Assembly (NCBI RefSeq): GCF_000218685.1
Contig: NW_006763290.1
Span: 1,111,329 to 1,175,328, forward strand
Origin: Serpula lacrymans var. lacrymans S7.9
Lineage: Eukaryota > Basidiomycota > Agaricomycetes > Boletales > Serpulaceae
Reading direction: 5' to 3'
Length of the DNA: 64,000 nt
Shown here in pieces: positions 1-12,672 of the stretch (positions are counted from its first letter, which is position 1; every line of letters begins with the position of its first letter). The notes beneath the pieces were generated by a model. That model was not told where the DNA came from, made no database searches, and saw only the letters and a list, made by a program, of their open reading frames with translations. A program made the translations under genes and the position numbers.

Positions 1-337
1 AGAATGGAGACTGAGGGGACTAAGGAACTCGTTGCTGTGTATAACATCGAGTACAGACTACTGATGGTGGTGATGCAGCAGCAGGTTGTGGCGCAGGGTG
101 CAAACCGGACATTGAAACCGAGCCATAATGGGAGATGTGAGAAAAACCAACAAAGTGCTTGTGGTGAAAGGCGGGCACAGCGCACAGACCCTTTGGATAG
201 CATGCCGAAAGGATCCGCTCGCTGTGCCGGTCGTTCACTGGCAAATTTTCTCCAAGGTGCAGCTGGTGCTTTTGCTGGATCGCGCTTACACACCATTTGG
301 CGCGACTTAGCCTCATTGCCTCAATAAGGCAATCTGA

Positions 338-1380
338 CTAATGAGTCTCACTGTTGATGTCGGATAGGAGGCTGAGACCTTTAGACTTTGCTTCTGGTAC
401 AAACTTGGCAAAGTCCCACATATTGCATTGGATACTGTTGATAGCTAACAGTGTATTGATGTTTAATCGTGGTCGATGTGGTTGATTATCGCAGAATTCG
501 CTCAAGCGAGCATGTGAGACTGGTGAGAGATTTTTTGTCGTGCATGCTATCATTTGCTGCTCTGGTAAATCAGCAACCCAAGCAATGAGAGGTGTATATG
601 CTTGACGGGTTACGCCATTTGGATCAGCCATCCACAGTCCTGTGCTAGTCGCGGCCTTCAGATTTTTGTAACAATGTCCATACATGAATGCCTGATGCAA
701 TCTGACAGAATGGATTAATATTTGGTATGGAAGTCCAGGAATGTTGGAACTGGTAGGAAAGCTGTGCACAGCCAAGAGTGTGATTTAGCTTTCATATGCA
801 CGTCAGAAGATATGTTGGCGAGAATTAAGAAGGTAGGGTGCATGTCTACGCCACCTGTTCCCTGAGTGACTGTTGACTTGTCCAAAGCACCAATAACCCC
901 TACAAGCGTAGAACCGGTAGGAAGCTGGTCCTAAAATATTTATCAGGTTGAGAAATTGTGGTGAAGTAGAATTCACATGCCTGTATAGCCCATGCATAGT
1001 CACCTGTCATCCACTCACTATACTCCCGTTCACCCTTGCTATTCCATACTCATTTTGGGTCCATCATCATGTGTTTAGCGAAGACAGGGTTTCCAAAAAG
1101 CGACTTCACAACATCCAAACCATCCCTATACAGTAAAATCATGGGTTTCTCTGTTTGATAATTTCTCGCCTTTATTTTTTCCATTTTCCATACAAGCCCA
1201 CTTGGAAGTACCTCCAAAAAAGAAGTTAGACAATATGCAGAACTGAAACTCAACTTTGACAGATCTTTAGTCTAGTAAAGTGTCAGCATTCAATAAATCC
1301 TAGCTTACCCAAGCAAGTTTCAAGAACTTATCAAACTGTGATTGATTGAGCGAGCGATTCTATCAGGAATTTTGCCAGCT
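338..1380 (-). pseudogene. Plavaka-like DNA transposase remnant
   Basis: Three separate stretches on the minus strand resemble the conserved core of Plavaka-type transposases, a CACTA-related cut-and-paste group common in basidiomycetes. At 1290-1380 an AKFLIESLAQS block and, after a one-base frame change, FDKFLKLAWV match the N-terminal motif. At 1050-1253 comes YRDGLDVVKSLFGNPVFAKH. At 338-775 comes MADPNGVTRQAYTPLIAWVA followed by DLPEQQMIACTTKN. These blocks are in the order and rough spacing of the family but lie in different frames with stops, so the gene is dead. The catalytic half that should follow towards position 1 is not recognisable. Assignment is from recalled family motifs and was not searched. 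Confidence 0.6.
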
Positions 1381-1886
1381 CCCATTCGTTCTGTGAGGCT
1401 AAGGGCCAAAATATGTTGTGAATGTGTTTGTGTGCATATTGATCAGCATTCATCTCTTCTAAAACATTCAGTAGTCAGCCGTAGTCATATGCTGAGTGAG
1501 GGTGATAAGAGATTTTGGTTCCCAATGGGTGGATGTCTTGATTCTCCCAGTGAGGCAGATTAGTAGGTAAGTTGCCAAGATCATTCCACAGGTGAGATCA
1601 TTCACTATCTGCAGTAGAAAAGGGTACTGGAATGCAGGAGAGAAAAGGGTCATTGAGGTGAGTGATAACTTCTTGCCAATCTTCGAACCGCGCAGAGCAC
1701 CCCTCAGTAGGACAATTGACAAAATCTTGATCCATAAGGCCATCGTGGATAGGTTGTTCCATGTCTGCAATACACCTGGTAAGTCTACTACCACATCATC
1801 ATCCAGTACTCACATTGTAGTGCAGTTCAGTAAAAGTTGTTCTGAGTCCTTTAAACTCCGACCATTCATCATCCCCTCCTGCTATC
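1381..1886. other. No gene recognised
   Basis: Only short overlapping open frames are present on both strands. This may hold the eroded 5' part of the Plavaka-like element, but I see no motif that proves it. Confidence 0.3.
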
Positions 1887-4700
1887 ATGTCTTCTGGTGA
1901 GAGTGTCCTGCTCACTGATCTTCCAGACCTATCTCCCAACAGTTCTCCCGGTAATTCTGACACCAAAAACAAAAATGATTTCCCCCCTACCTCTGACTTT
2001 GAGATGCCTTGTGACAACAGAGCTGGTATTTCACAGGGGGAAGAATCCAATTTCATAGGTGCCCAGCCCTATATCATACACAAGGACAAAGGTCCTGTCC
2101 TACACTTGCCCCGCTTGTTGAAAAGAGTCACTACATACACTCCTTATTCTCGCACTTGGAAGACTTATAACGGACCAATTTGAAAGAAACTACCCTCTTC
2201 TATCACAAAGATTGCTACAAAAATCAAACCTATAGAGTCTTCTGTACCAAACACTTCTCCCAACATGCAGTAAGGATTCACAGACTCTCAGCTAGCAATA
2301 ATTCATTAATGATCTCTGACATGTTTAGGTAGAAGAACTTACGAAGAGCTTGTATTTCATGCTCCCTGATAAGGATGACCTTACTCCCGACAACGTTCAG
2401 AAGGCCTTCAAAATTCAGACAGCCAAGATAGAGAAACTACCATGCAAACTCCAGTTCAGTGCTTGGAATATCAAGCTCTCGTCAGGAATGATGGGCCTCC
2501 ATCAAAATATATTAAATGCCAGCCGCACAAACCTCATGAAAGTTGATAAGGAGGTTTCAGTGCTCAAAGGTTTTATGGATGAGAATGGCATGAGCTATGC
2601 AGATCCAGACAACAACCCTCATGCAGGCATTAGTCCTGGATCCCTTTACGGTGACAATGGGTGGAGCTCTGATGGCATTCCAGACAATTATAACCCTGAT
2701 ACCATTCCATCCGACAAGTATAATTTGGAGTATCAGGATGAGAAGGATGCTATGGTCAGTCCTTGTCCTCAGATTCTTGTACTCATATTGATCTAGTAAT
2801 CTACAGTAATAGGATGGGGGTCTTTGGTCTTTGTGTCAAACTGCATCTTCTTTGTTTACACTGTCTTTAGCTTTTCTGTATGAATGTCGAATGCCGTCCA
2901 CTCTTATGTAAGTCTATGTAAGTTTATAGAATTCACGAGAAGTACGCCTCAAGGTACTCCAAATATAAAAGTTGCCGGCCCTTTGTATCTTTGATCTCCA
3001 CAATCACCATGTTGATGTTTCGATTCCAAGTGGATATTGCAGGATCTGGTGAGTAGCTATTTAGATATTGCCTCTTGAAGACTGATCAACGCACTGGCGT
3101 GTTTCTTGAGGCAATAATCCTGAAGGTGAAGATAGCAGTTGTGGTCAGGGTTGTGGTAGGGGCCGTGGCCGTGGTCATGGAGAAACACAGGGAGTTGAAA
3201 GGGTTAGCAAACCCCCGCAAGGAAAAGAAAAAGGTAAGTACATCAAGAGTCTACCAGCATTGTGACTAATCAGTCACTTCAAGCAACCACTAAAACCAAA
3301 GAAGGGATCAAACCTAAATGCTGCTGGGCTCTCGCTTGCCCCGCAACTAGATAGCTCAGCTGACAGACCATTGTTACCCCCTCACTATCAGCCCAATTCT
3401 GTCTCCACTGAGAAAATTGAACAGATGTTGCAGATATCAGGGCCTCAGCCCTCAACGTTCAATCAGCAGATGGGGCCCCCGTCTCCAGTCTCCCACCCAC
3501 CAGTGTCTCAGCAATCGTACAATCAGTACAATCATAGCCAATCACTGGACAATTTCTTTTCACAGTCGTTTTTTGAAGAGGACAACTTTGCCCCAGTCAG
3601 TGTGAACACATTGACATCTCAGACTGCATCAACCTCTTGTATTGTCACACCAGCCCCATCGTCTCTAGCTCCCCCTTGTTCTGAGCAGCCCTCCCCTATT
3701 ACTTTTGCTCACACTGTGCCAATTGCTGCTTGGCCTGAGCTCCCAGGAGGCAATGCGTATTTGCGGCCAGGAGAAGATCCTAGCTGTGAAGACAACATCA
3801 GTTCCGGGGTAATCCGTGTAAGTTGTTTATTTTATTTTCTACATATGACGCTGATTACAATGCACTGTGCAAAACAGCCAGTTGACCCACCAACCAACGT
3901 CAACCAAATCCAACGCACCAGGAACCCTCTCTCGCATTTGCCCCCACACTGACACCTCCTGCTGCAACTGTAGCCTGTGATCCAACACCATCTAGCCAGC
4001 CTGTTCCAGCGATGGCACCAAATCCTCATAGCCCAAACGTGTATGTACTCCCCAGCTCCAGGATAGTCGTAACGTTCCTAAGGAGCACATAGAAGAAGTT
4101 CATACTCACTGAGAATGTGTTACCTACCGCGTCAGAAAAAGTAGCCACTGCGAAGATGTTTCTGGGCAAAGTAGCTAGAAATAATGGTGTTAGTAAGTGT
4201 TTTTCTTTTAGCTTTCTTCTTTCATTCACTGACACTTGATATACACTTAGCGGGGACATTCTCAATTCCCAAGGACGCTGCTGACTCTGTTGTAATAGTG
4301 ATCTCAAGGTTACGCTATCCATGGAAGCATAACACGTCAGGGACCATTGAAACTGACTTCAACCTTTGGCCTCATCTTGGTAGCAGGCTTGATCCCAAAC
4401 TTGGTTTGGGCTACGCTGTACAAGCGTAAGGAGATGATGGGCCATGTACTTGTGGACGACATTCAAAGGTTAGACAAAAAACTAGACATCATCATCTGTC
4501 TAGCCGCTACCGCTATATATGCGGCCCAAGTTGAGCATCAAACCGGCACCTACAATGAACAATTTTTTATGGCCAGTGTCTACAGGCCTTTCTACCTCAA
4601 GTACCTTGCAGATATGAAGAAGATCTGTGGTGACGATGCGCTATCCACGCAGTTTGATGAGTATGTAGAGCTCATCGTCGAGCGCGGGCTTTCTTTGTAA
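1887..4700 (+). pseudogene. Multi-exon gene with DUF6532-like C-terminus, broken
   Basis: An interrupted gene model that starts with MSSGESVLLTDLPDLSPNSS at 1887. The N-terminal half is acidic and Ser/Pro-rich. A Gly/Arg-rich run encoded near 3140-3190 and a Gln/Pro/Ser-rich run at 3371-3810 look disordered. The C-terminal part (about 4095-4700) resembles DUF6532, a fungal domain of unknown function: a KKFILTENVLPTASEKVATA block, then a likely intron at 4192-4249, then LDIIICLAATAIYAAQ and a tyrosine-rich tail ending at a TAA at 4698-4700. A TGA at about 2181 and frame changes near 3330 and 4350 break the chain. Exon limits are uncertain. The family match is recalled, and function is unknown. 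Confidence 0.35.
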
Positions 4701-5297
4701 GTCCTCTCATTGCTTTTTGTTTCTCGCTTACTCACTTCTCCTGGGGTCTAGATAGTTCTTCTCATACAATTGTTCTCGGTTCATTGTACTTTGCCTCATA
4801 GTTGTTTCATAGCTGTACATTGTATTTGGTCGAAAAATCGATTTGTTTCCCGTGATCAGATCTCATATCTCGTTCTGATATTGGGCCCTGTGTGATTATG
4901 AGCTCTGATAAGCAAACTGATAAGTAGCTAAATATCTAATCTGCGTCGGTAGAAATCCCTCTGCCTGTCTTTAACTATATGCGGATAGTAACATACCAGA
5001 TCTTAAGTTCAGATGGCGTTTTTGAACTAACCTCGTTTTATTTTATAGAATTTTTCTCCATTATTCTTTTTAGGAAATATTTCACTCAGATGTAGCTACA
5101 CCGTAGTATAATGCTAATATACCACCTCTCAAGACTAGGAATTATATGAGAAACACGACAGGAGGAGAGAAGGGAGAGCAAGTGAATTCCAGCCCTAGTT
5201 AGGCTTGCCATCAAAGGATATCAAGTGTAAACAGCTGCGTTGCGCCTGAGCCACTGGTGGTTCAATAGAGGCCACATTTCCCATTTCTCGTCCTGGA
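4701..5297. other. Intergenic, AT-rich; shared 3' flank
   Basis: No gene is seen. It separates the convergent 3' ends of the DUF6532-like gene (+) and TUF1 (-), so it should carry both polyadenylation regions. Confidence 0.5.
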
Positions 5298-7343
5298 TCA
5301 GGCGTACTGCAAAACTTTTGTTACGATGCCTGTACCAACTTTCAAAGTAATCAGTGGATTGATACGAGAAATTACAATGTTGCCACATACTGGTTTTACC
5401 GCCTTCGCGAAGTGTGAATCTACTACAATTTAGGAAGTCTGTACAGAGTAAGTGGCTCTGAAGCGCGCACCTAGAACCCGCTTCGGCAGCAACATCGTGA
5501 ACCAAGGTACATACCATCTCAACATTATCGCCTGGCATAACCTACCAATTCCGGGAATTATATTTGGCTCCAGAAACGCAACGTGCGACATACCATTCTT
5601 TCAGAGGCATCGTCGGTGCCGTTGGGAAAGGTGAGCGACGCAGTTATATCTGCGGTTCGTAAAAAGAGTTGTGGGCGATAATTGCTCATAAATGGGGTAT
5701 ATCTTCCGCCTGTTACAATGATGTCAAATGATACTTACTGACAGTGGCCGATTTATCTTACCTTCGTCCTTCGTCAAGACATAAATCTGAGCTTGGAACT
5801 GTTTGACAGCTCTCATTGAACCTGGTGCAATAATCACTTGTCCACGGCGGACTTGTTCACGCTTTACACCACGAAGCAAACAACCCATATTGTCACCAGC
5901 TTCGCCCTATTATATCAACGAATTGATATAAAGTAGGAATAGTGACCTAAAGGAAACATACTCTATCAAGCTCTTTGTGGAACATCTCTAAAGCGTATGG
6001 TTGAGTGCAATTGAAATTTGGTAATACATGACATACCGATGCCTGTTAATGTGGTCTTGAATGTGCTGCCCAAGCCAACAATTTCCACTTCATCGCCTTT
6101 ATTGGCGACACCCCGCTCCACCTGCAACGGAAAAAACAAGTTCAATAGCGACTGAAGTGACGAGATAAGATATACTCACGCGCCCAGTGGTTACTGTCCC
6201 ACGCCCAGATATAGAGAAGACATCTTTGCAAAGCATCAGCCATGGATTTGCATAGCCATGTCAAATTACCTTCAATGGGCATAAGAAAGGGTTTCTCGAG
6301 GTCACCTTAATACTTGTTGGTTAAAGACTTCCGATAGAAAAAATAAATCGACTCACGGGCGGGAACATCGAGCCATTCATCACAGGCCTGTATCAAACGC
6401 TCAACCTTTCGTGCACCTACTTCGTCATTTCGTTCTTCCAAGGCAGCAAGGGCCGATCCCATAATAATTGGAGTATTTTCGCCGTCAAAGTTGTAGGTAG
6501 ACAGCAAATCCCGCATCTCCATATCGACCAGTTCCAGCATTTCGGGGTCTTCGATCATATCCACCTTGTTAATAAAAACTACTAGTTTTTTGATACCCAC
6601 CTGGCGAGCCAAGAGAAGATGTTCGCGAGTCTGTGGCATCTGACCGTCCGTAGCAGAAACAACAATGATTGCGCCGTCCATTTGTGCCGCACCAGTGATC
6701 ATATTTTTTATATCTGTAAGACCGGTACCTGAATCAGAAGAGTTACGTCAATAGCATGGTTAAGAACTTACAGTCGGCATGACCAGGACAATCGATATGG
6801 CCATAATGCCGTTGGTCTGTCTCGTACTCGACATGTGCAGAGTTAATTGTGATACCACGAGCTTTCTCCTCAGGAGCTTTATCAATTTGAGCATAGTCGG
6901 TGAACTCAGCCGCGCCATGGCTCGACAAGACTTTGGTTATCGCAGCGGTCAAAGTCGTCTTGCCGTGGTCGACATGACCTGAGAATTTGAAGTCAATGAA
7001 ACAGGAGATAACGTATTGCTGTAAGACTTGCCAATTGTTCCAATATTCATGTGTGGTTTGACGCGCGAGAATTTAATCGTGGTGTCAGCATACCCCCGAA
7101 CTGAAAATATTCCACATAATTAGTGCACTGGCACACGGCCTCAAAGATCATACCAGGACCATAGGCAAATGGATTAGAATTCCTTGTCCAGCGTCGGCCA
7201 CGTGCAAAAGAGGACAAGGCTGCAATTCAGTTTGCTACCTATCAACCGCAGAATACAAATATATTTGAAAGAAAAAACATACCATTTGATAAAGGACTTG
7301 TGGGTTTCGCTATTGATATACTTTGCGATGCGAGGTGGAACAT
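5298..7343 (-). CDS. TUF1: Mitochondrial translation elongation factor Tu
   Basis: GTPase that delivers aminoacyl-tRNA to the mitochondrial ribosome. My model has 14 exons: 7343-7283, 7219-7154, 7100-7032, 6978-6772, 6713-6357, 6305-6270, 6223-6180, 6121-6037, 5987-5962, 5906-5762, 5709-5594, 5541-5471, 5419-5391, 5338-5298. They total 1353 nt, giving 450 aa. The first ~50 residues ([14 protein letters not shown] onward, Arg/Ser-rich, few acids) look like a mitochondrial presequence. G-domain motifs are intact: GHVDHGKT (65-72), RGITIN, DCPGHADY (about 128-135), NKVD (183-186), SAL. Domain 2 has GRGTVTTGR and domain 3 has MPGDNVEM and FTLREGGKT, ending VTKVLQYA. Intron 3 (7031-6979) uses a GC donor. 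The ATG is the first one that opens a presequence in frame. All landmarks of a working gene are present. Confidence 0.96.
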
Positions 7344-7630
7344 GATACTTGGCAGTGCAAAGAGAGAAAAACCCAACAGTTAAATTTGGGAAATTTTCGC
7401 ATTTGAAACTCCGTTATTCCCCAATATCCTTTGTTTCGGCCACAGTGACACCAAAACGTTAGAGCCAGTTCGGACTCAAGCTCGCCGATATGCCGATCCA
7501 ATGTTTATTAATGCCCGCGATGGTGGCTGGCATGCGGAGGGTTGCGGAGGCACGAAAGTGATTGTTATCAACATCTGTACATAGTCTGTAGAAATGAGTC
7601 GACATATTTCCTCTCATTTGTTGAAAGCTA
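7344..7630. other. TUF1 upstream region between gene and copia LTR
   Basis: About 290 bp between the TUF1 start codon and the 5' LTR of copia element 1. It must contain the TUF1 promoter unless the promoter extends into the LTR. No clear TATA box is seen. Confidence 0.5.
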
Positions 7631-7972
7631 TGACAAAACTGGATAAACCCGGTCTCTGCCAAAGCAGCCATTGTTCTCCATGGAGCATAGCCACCAATCC
7701 ATGGAGTCACCATTGTTCTCCTAGGAGCACAATTGTACTCCTAGGAGTCATTATACTGTAGCAAGTAGCACCTCCGACTATAAGTAGTAGGGGGTTTAGT
7801 ATAGGAATACCTCAGTCGTTTCTATAGCCTCTCAGGCAGCGGCTGAGGTATGTTACATTACATTTATTAGAGATCACCTTGAACTAACATCTATTGTATT
7901 TTCACTTAGGTAAATAATAAAGTTGTTTCTATAGCCTCTTGGGCAGCGGCTGAGTTTCACATAGTTTTATTA
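7631..7972 (+). repeat. 5' LTR of copia element 1
   Basis: 342 bp starting TGACAAAAC and ending TTTTATTA. A row of short palindromes (CTCCATGGAG, TCCATGGA, and CTCCTAGGAG twice) occupies 7676-7748. A ~30-bp block (GTTTCTATAGCCTCT plus GGCAGCGGCTGAG) occurs twice, at about 7817-7846 and 7924-7953, flanking the segment missing from the 3' LTR. Confidence 0.88.
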
Positions 7973-7990
7973 GGTTATGAGCCCTGGTGT
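7973..7990 (+). other. Primer binding site, half initiator-tRNA type
   Basis: GGTTATGAGCCCTGGTGT directly follows the LTR. Its first 13-14 bases are complementary to the anticodon stem-loop of eukaryotic initiator tRNA-Met (…CAGGGCTCATAACC), the priming mode known from Drosophila copia, where a 5' half-tRNA is used. Element 3 has the same core sequence at the equivalent place. Confidence 0.8.
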
Positions 7991-8041
7991 GCAAAAGCTA
8001 CGCAGGAAATAATTCTTATTTGAAACAGCAACCTCGGAACC

Positions 8042-11000
8042 ATGACCACAGCACACGATACATCCGCATGTCCAGTTCTCACTGGACCCAACAATTTTCA
8101 GATATGGAAACTCCGGATCATCTCAAAGCTACGTCGGGAAAAAGTTCTCCGGGTTATTACTGGAGAGGAGCTTAAGCCCTCACCAGGAAAACCTACCTCC
8201 TCGGAGGATCCTGAGATCACCTGGATACTTAAGGATGAGAAGGCACATAGAATCAACCAGGACCACATCTCCAATGCCCTCCTAATGAGGACTGGAGACC
8301 TCACCAGCTCCAAGGAGTTATTTGATAAACTTGTCTCACTCCATCAGACGTCCAACATTGCCTCGGCCTTCTATTAATTCCAGCAACTCACCACATTGTC
8401 CTGGGATGGGACATCACCTATCCAGGACCACATTGCAAAAATCCGGACAATTGATTCACGCCTCTCCAGAATGAAACTAGGAGTTGATACCAAACTCATG
8501 GCATTTGCTCTTCTCCAATCTCTCCCATGCACTCCTGAATGGCAAATATTTCAGTCATCGGTAATCAACACAATTGAAGAAAATAAACTTACCTTTGATG
8601 CAGTTGAGATCCGGATCACTGCAGAAGTTGCACGACAGTCAGGGAAGGCCCCTGGAGGTTCCGAAACAGCACCCAAATCCGAGGAGAAGTGGTGTGACTT
8701 CCACAAAGCCAAAACACAACACCTCGGAGTGTCAAACACTTCAGTCAGCCAGAAAAGGTCAAAGGAAGAAGGGAAAGGAAAGACACAAGGATAAAGGAAA
8801 AGAGAAGGAAAAGGCAAATTTCGGCGGAGCAATCATCTGGATCTGACTCCGAGGAGGAACAGAGTCATATTGCATTGGAACATGTACATATTTCCAAGCC
8901 CCTTGCTAAATGCATTCAAGCTTACCTTGTGTCGGAAGCCGATAAGACCAAAACAATGATTATTATTGACTCCGGAGCAACATCCCACATGGTCTCTCAC
9001 CGCTCCTGGTTTGAGCCAGGAACATACCATGTTCTGCATCCTCCGAGGACAATCAGTTTTGGGGATGAATCCTCTGTAAATGCCATTGGCATTGGAACAG
9101 TAATGCTACAAGCAACTGTTAGCAATAAGGACTACAATATTGCACTGTCAAATGTCTTACTTGTGCCAAACTTCACTTTAGCACTCGTCTCTGTCCACAA
9201 ATTGTCCAAAACGGGGTTATCAACACTTTTTCCAGCATGGTCAAACACTTGTGAAGTTTGGAAAGAGGAGTGACTTATCCTCACTGCGTTACACAAGCAA
9301 GGACTTTATCACATCCAAGCAAAACCCAAAATCAACCCGGAGTCAGCTTTTGCAGCAGTAGATGTAAATTTATTGCACAGGAGAATGGGACACATTGGAA
9401 TGGACCGCTTGCAACGAATGGTTACAAAAGGACAGCTCCAGGACATAGACACCCTTACCGGAACCCCGGAGTTTTGTGAACCTTGTGCTTTAGGAAAGAT
9501 GAAGAAATTACCTTTCCAGTCCACTGGAGGAAACGGAGCCAAGCACCCCATACAAATTGTGCACACAGATGTTGGAGGACCAATCAAACCAACTTCCAGG
9601 GAGGGTTTTCGGTACTGGATTATCATTGTAGATGATTTCTCTAAATTTCCATGGATATATTTTTTAAAACATAAAAGTGAAGCACTGAAATGATACAAGC
9701 AATGGAAAGAAGATGTCCAAACATTCTTCCGGACTCATTTGGGAGAAGAAAACTTCACTCCACTATACACAGAATTCCTCTGGAGCGGTGGGGGAGGAGA
9801 ATATACTGGCAATGCATTCAAAAATCAACTCCGAGGAGATGGTGTCATCCAAGAAACTACAGCTGCAGATACTCCGGAACAAAATGGCATTGCAGAACAC
9901 ATGAATCAGACATTGGCTACATTAGCAACCACTATGCTCCATAATTCCAAGCTCCCAAAGTCATTTTGGGTAGATGCCATGCAAACAGCTGCATATATTA
10001 CAACATGCAGCCCAGAATCAGGACTCCATGGAAAGACCCCATATGAAATACTGTTTAAAAGGAGAGTTGATCCAACTTTGTTTCGCCCTTTTGGATGCCA
10101 AGCATATGCCTTGATTCCGAAAGACAAAAGGCAAGGGAAGTTTTACTCCAAGGGGCACAAAGCCATAATGATTGGCTACACACATGGAAAGCAAGCCTAC
10201 AAACTCCTAGACACTGAAAAACGGACTGTGTTTTCCATTCGGCATGTCATATTCAATGAATCCTGAAAGGTACAAAAGGATGACACTGCTCCCTGGAACG
10301 CAGACACTAGCACAGATCAGTGGGAGGGACTCATTCCAGAGAATGCTCACTATCCAGACCAAAAAACATTGGAGGAGGATGATCCTGACCCTTGGATCCG
10401 AGATCCAAATGAATTACAAATGGAACCACATCTCCAAGGAGATGTTCCACAAGCAATGGAACCATATCAGCATGAAGATGTTCCGAGAGCAGTGAGGCAA
10501 TACCTCCGTGGAGACGTTCCGAGAGCAGTGGGAGCACCTGATCAGCTAAGACACCCTCCACAACAGTTTCTACAACCAAGACCTGAACACTGGCCATCTT
10601 CAGAACGGAAACCCAAAGTAGAGTTACAGTCAGTGGGAGGACAGCCCCTCAACATACAGCCAGCTGATGTGGAAAAAGTCCGAATACAGCTAGACAGCTT
10701 GTCCATTGGATCAGCTTCTGGAAGGCATACAACACCTCCAAGGAGTCATCCAACACCTCCGAGGAGTGATTCAACACCTTCAGGAGTGAGTGGGGCAACA
10801 AATACACAAATATGTCTACTCCCTGGAGTACCTGCACAAGTTCCTAAAAGAGCAGTCATGCCTGCTGAAGTCCTAGGAGTACGCAGAAGCAGTCGCCAGA
10901 CCCATCCTGCAGACAAAAACCGAGATTATCAAAGGACTCTAGATGAGGAACAGTCTCAAAAAGAGCAGCATGACAACTCCATGGAGAAACCTGAGGTTCA

Positions 11001-12672
11001 TGAAGAAACATCTGATACAGAGGAGACATTCTTTGCTGGAATAGCAAGTACCGGTCCATCTAACACAGACCTTCCAAGGATACTAAAGGAAGCATTATCA
11101 CGTCCGGATGGAGAATTATGGAAGTCTGCCTTGGAAGAGGAGCTCCTAAGTCTCAATATTAATGCAGTATATAACACTAACCCACTTCCAAAGGGAGTAA
11201 AACCTATCACATCAAAACCTGTGTTCCGGATCAAGTTTAGTCAAAACAGAAATGTTGAGAGATACAAACTCTGGATTGTTGCACGAGGTTTTACTCAAAG
11301 GGAGGGGATTGATTACCAGGAGCTTTCTGCTCTGGTTGCAAACTTGGAGTCAATCCGAATTATTCTAGCCCTGGCAGCAAAGTACGACCTAGAACTTGAT
11401 CAAATGGACGTATCCACAGCTTATATCAATGGAGAACTTGAAGAAGAACTGTACATGCTTCCTCCAAGGGGTGTTCCTATCCAACCTGGATACTGCTGGA
11501 GGTTGAAGAAATCCATCTACGGATTAAAACAAGCTGGTCGTACATAGAACAAAACTTTTGATCGCAAGCTCCAGGAGCTCGGTTTCACAAGACTAAATGC
11601 AGAAACATGTCTCTATGTATTCCATGACAACAAACAAATATGCTTTTTTGTTGTCTATGTAGATAACCTCCTCTTAGGAGCTTCATCCCAAAAATTCATG
11701 GATATCACAAAAGCCAAACTCGAATCCATATTCAAAATGCGGGACCTTGGAGAAGCAAAATACAACCTCGGAATAGAAATCCAACGTGATCGTTCAAACA
11801 ATACAATATCCCTATTGCAACGCCAATACATTGACACAGTCCTGGAGTGTACTGGAATGAAGAACTGCAAACCAGTATGGATACCAATGGCCCATGGATC
11901 AAAACTCCTTGCAAATGCTCCAGGGGAAGATATTGTGCAACACAAGATGCATATTGAAGGGCGTCAAGTGTCATACCTCTCAATTGTAGGCTCCCTCATG
12001 TATGCCATGCTCGGAACCCGCCCAGACATTGCCTATGTTGTTGGAATACTAAGCAGGCATAGCTCAGCTCCAAGGAGCCATTACTGGGAAGCTGCAAAAT
12101 GTGTCCTCTGATATCTGAAAGCAACCAGGGATATGGAACTAGTATATGATGTCACAAATGTCTCCATGGACATGGATTTCTATGGATATTCAGATGCAGA
12201 TTGGTCTGGAGACCCAGACACGCCTCAATCAACATCAGGCTTTGTTTATATCACCATCCGAGGAGCAATCTCCTGGACAAGCAAAAGACAAAGCATGGTA
12301 GCTTTATCCTCCACGGAGTCAGAGTACATTGGATTGAGCAATGCTGGACAACACCTTGCATGGCTTTGGACATTTTTTGAAGAAATTGGACATGCTCAAA
12401 ATGGACCTACAACATTGCACTGTGACAATCAAGCAGCTATTATTCTTACACAAGATCCACAGTTCTGTGCTCGCACAAAACACATTCAACGGAAATATCA
12501 TTTTATCCGAGATGACTTAGTATCAAAGGGAGAGGCAGTAATCAAATATGTTCCTACAGGAGATATGGTTGCAGACATTCTCACTAAACCCCTTACTCAC
12601 GAAAAACACTGGAAATTCTCTAAAGCTATGGGACTACAGTTGCACTCAAGTGGGAGTGACAAAACCGAATAA
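8042..12672 (+). pseudogene. Copia gag-pol polyprotein, interrupted
   Basis: Domains in order: gag (8042-8794, with a WCDFHKAKT zinc-knuckle-like region split by a frameshift near 8710), protease (DSGATSHM, about 8970), pre-integrase (9373, HRRMGHIGM with FCEPCALGK), integrase core (HTDVGGPI, TPEQNGIAE), Gln/Pro/Ser-rich linker (10369-11000), reverse transcriptase (11160-11900) and RNase H (SDADWSG, STESEY; 12180-12650). In-frame stops sit at 8375-8377 (TAA), 9271-9273 (TGA), 9690-9692 (TGA), 10264-10266 (TGA), 11545-11547 (TAG) and 12109-12111 (TGA). The reverse-transcriptase box reads YVDN instead of YVDD, so the second catalytic Asp is lost. The element cannot make a working polyprotein. 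Confidence 0.93.
12648..12656 (+). other. Polypurine tract of copia element 1
   Basis: AAGTGGGAG immediately precedes the 3' LTR start TGACAAAAC, the expected position for the plus-strand primer. It lies inside the end of the pol reading frame. Confidence 0.7.

Noticed and set aside
4..327. Plus- and minus-strand frames at the window start as genes.
   Set aside because: Overlapping frames on both strands with no recognisable domain; too close to the edge to judge.
7847..7916. The extra LTR segment (GTATGTTAC…TTTCACTTAG) as a spliced-out intron.
   Set aside because: It begins GT and ends AG, but removing it would leave two copies of the GTTTCTATAG block. The short LTR has only one copy, so deletion between direct repeats fits and splicing does not.
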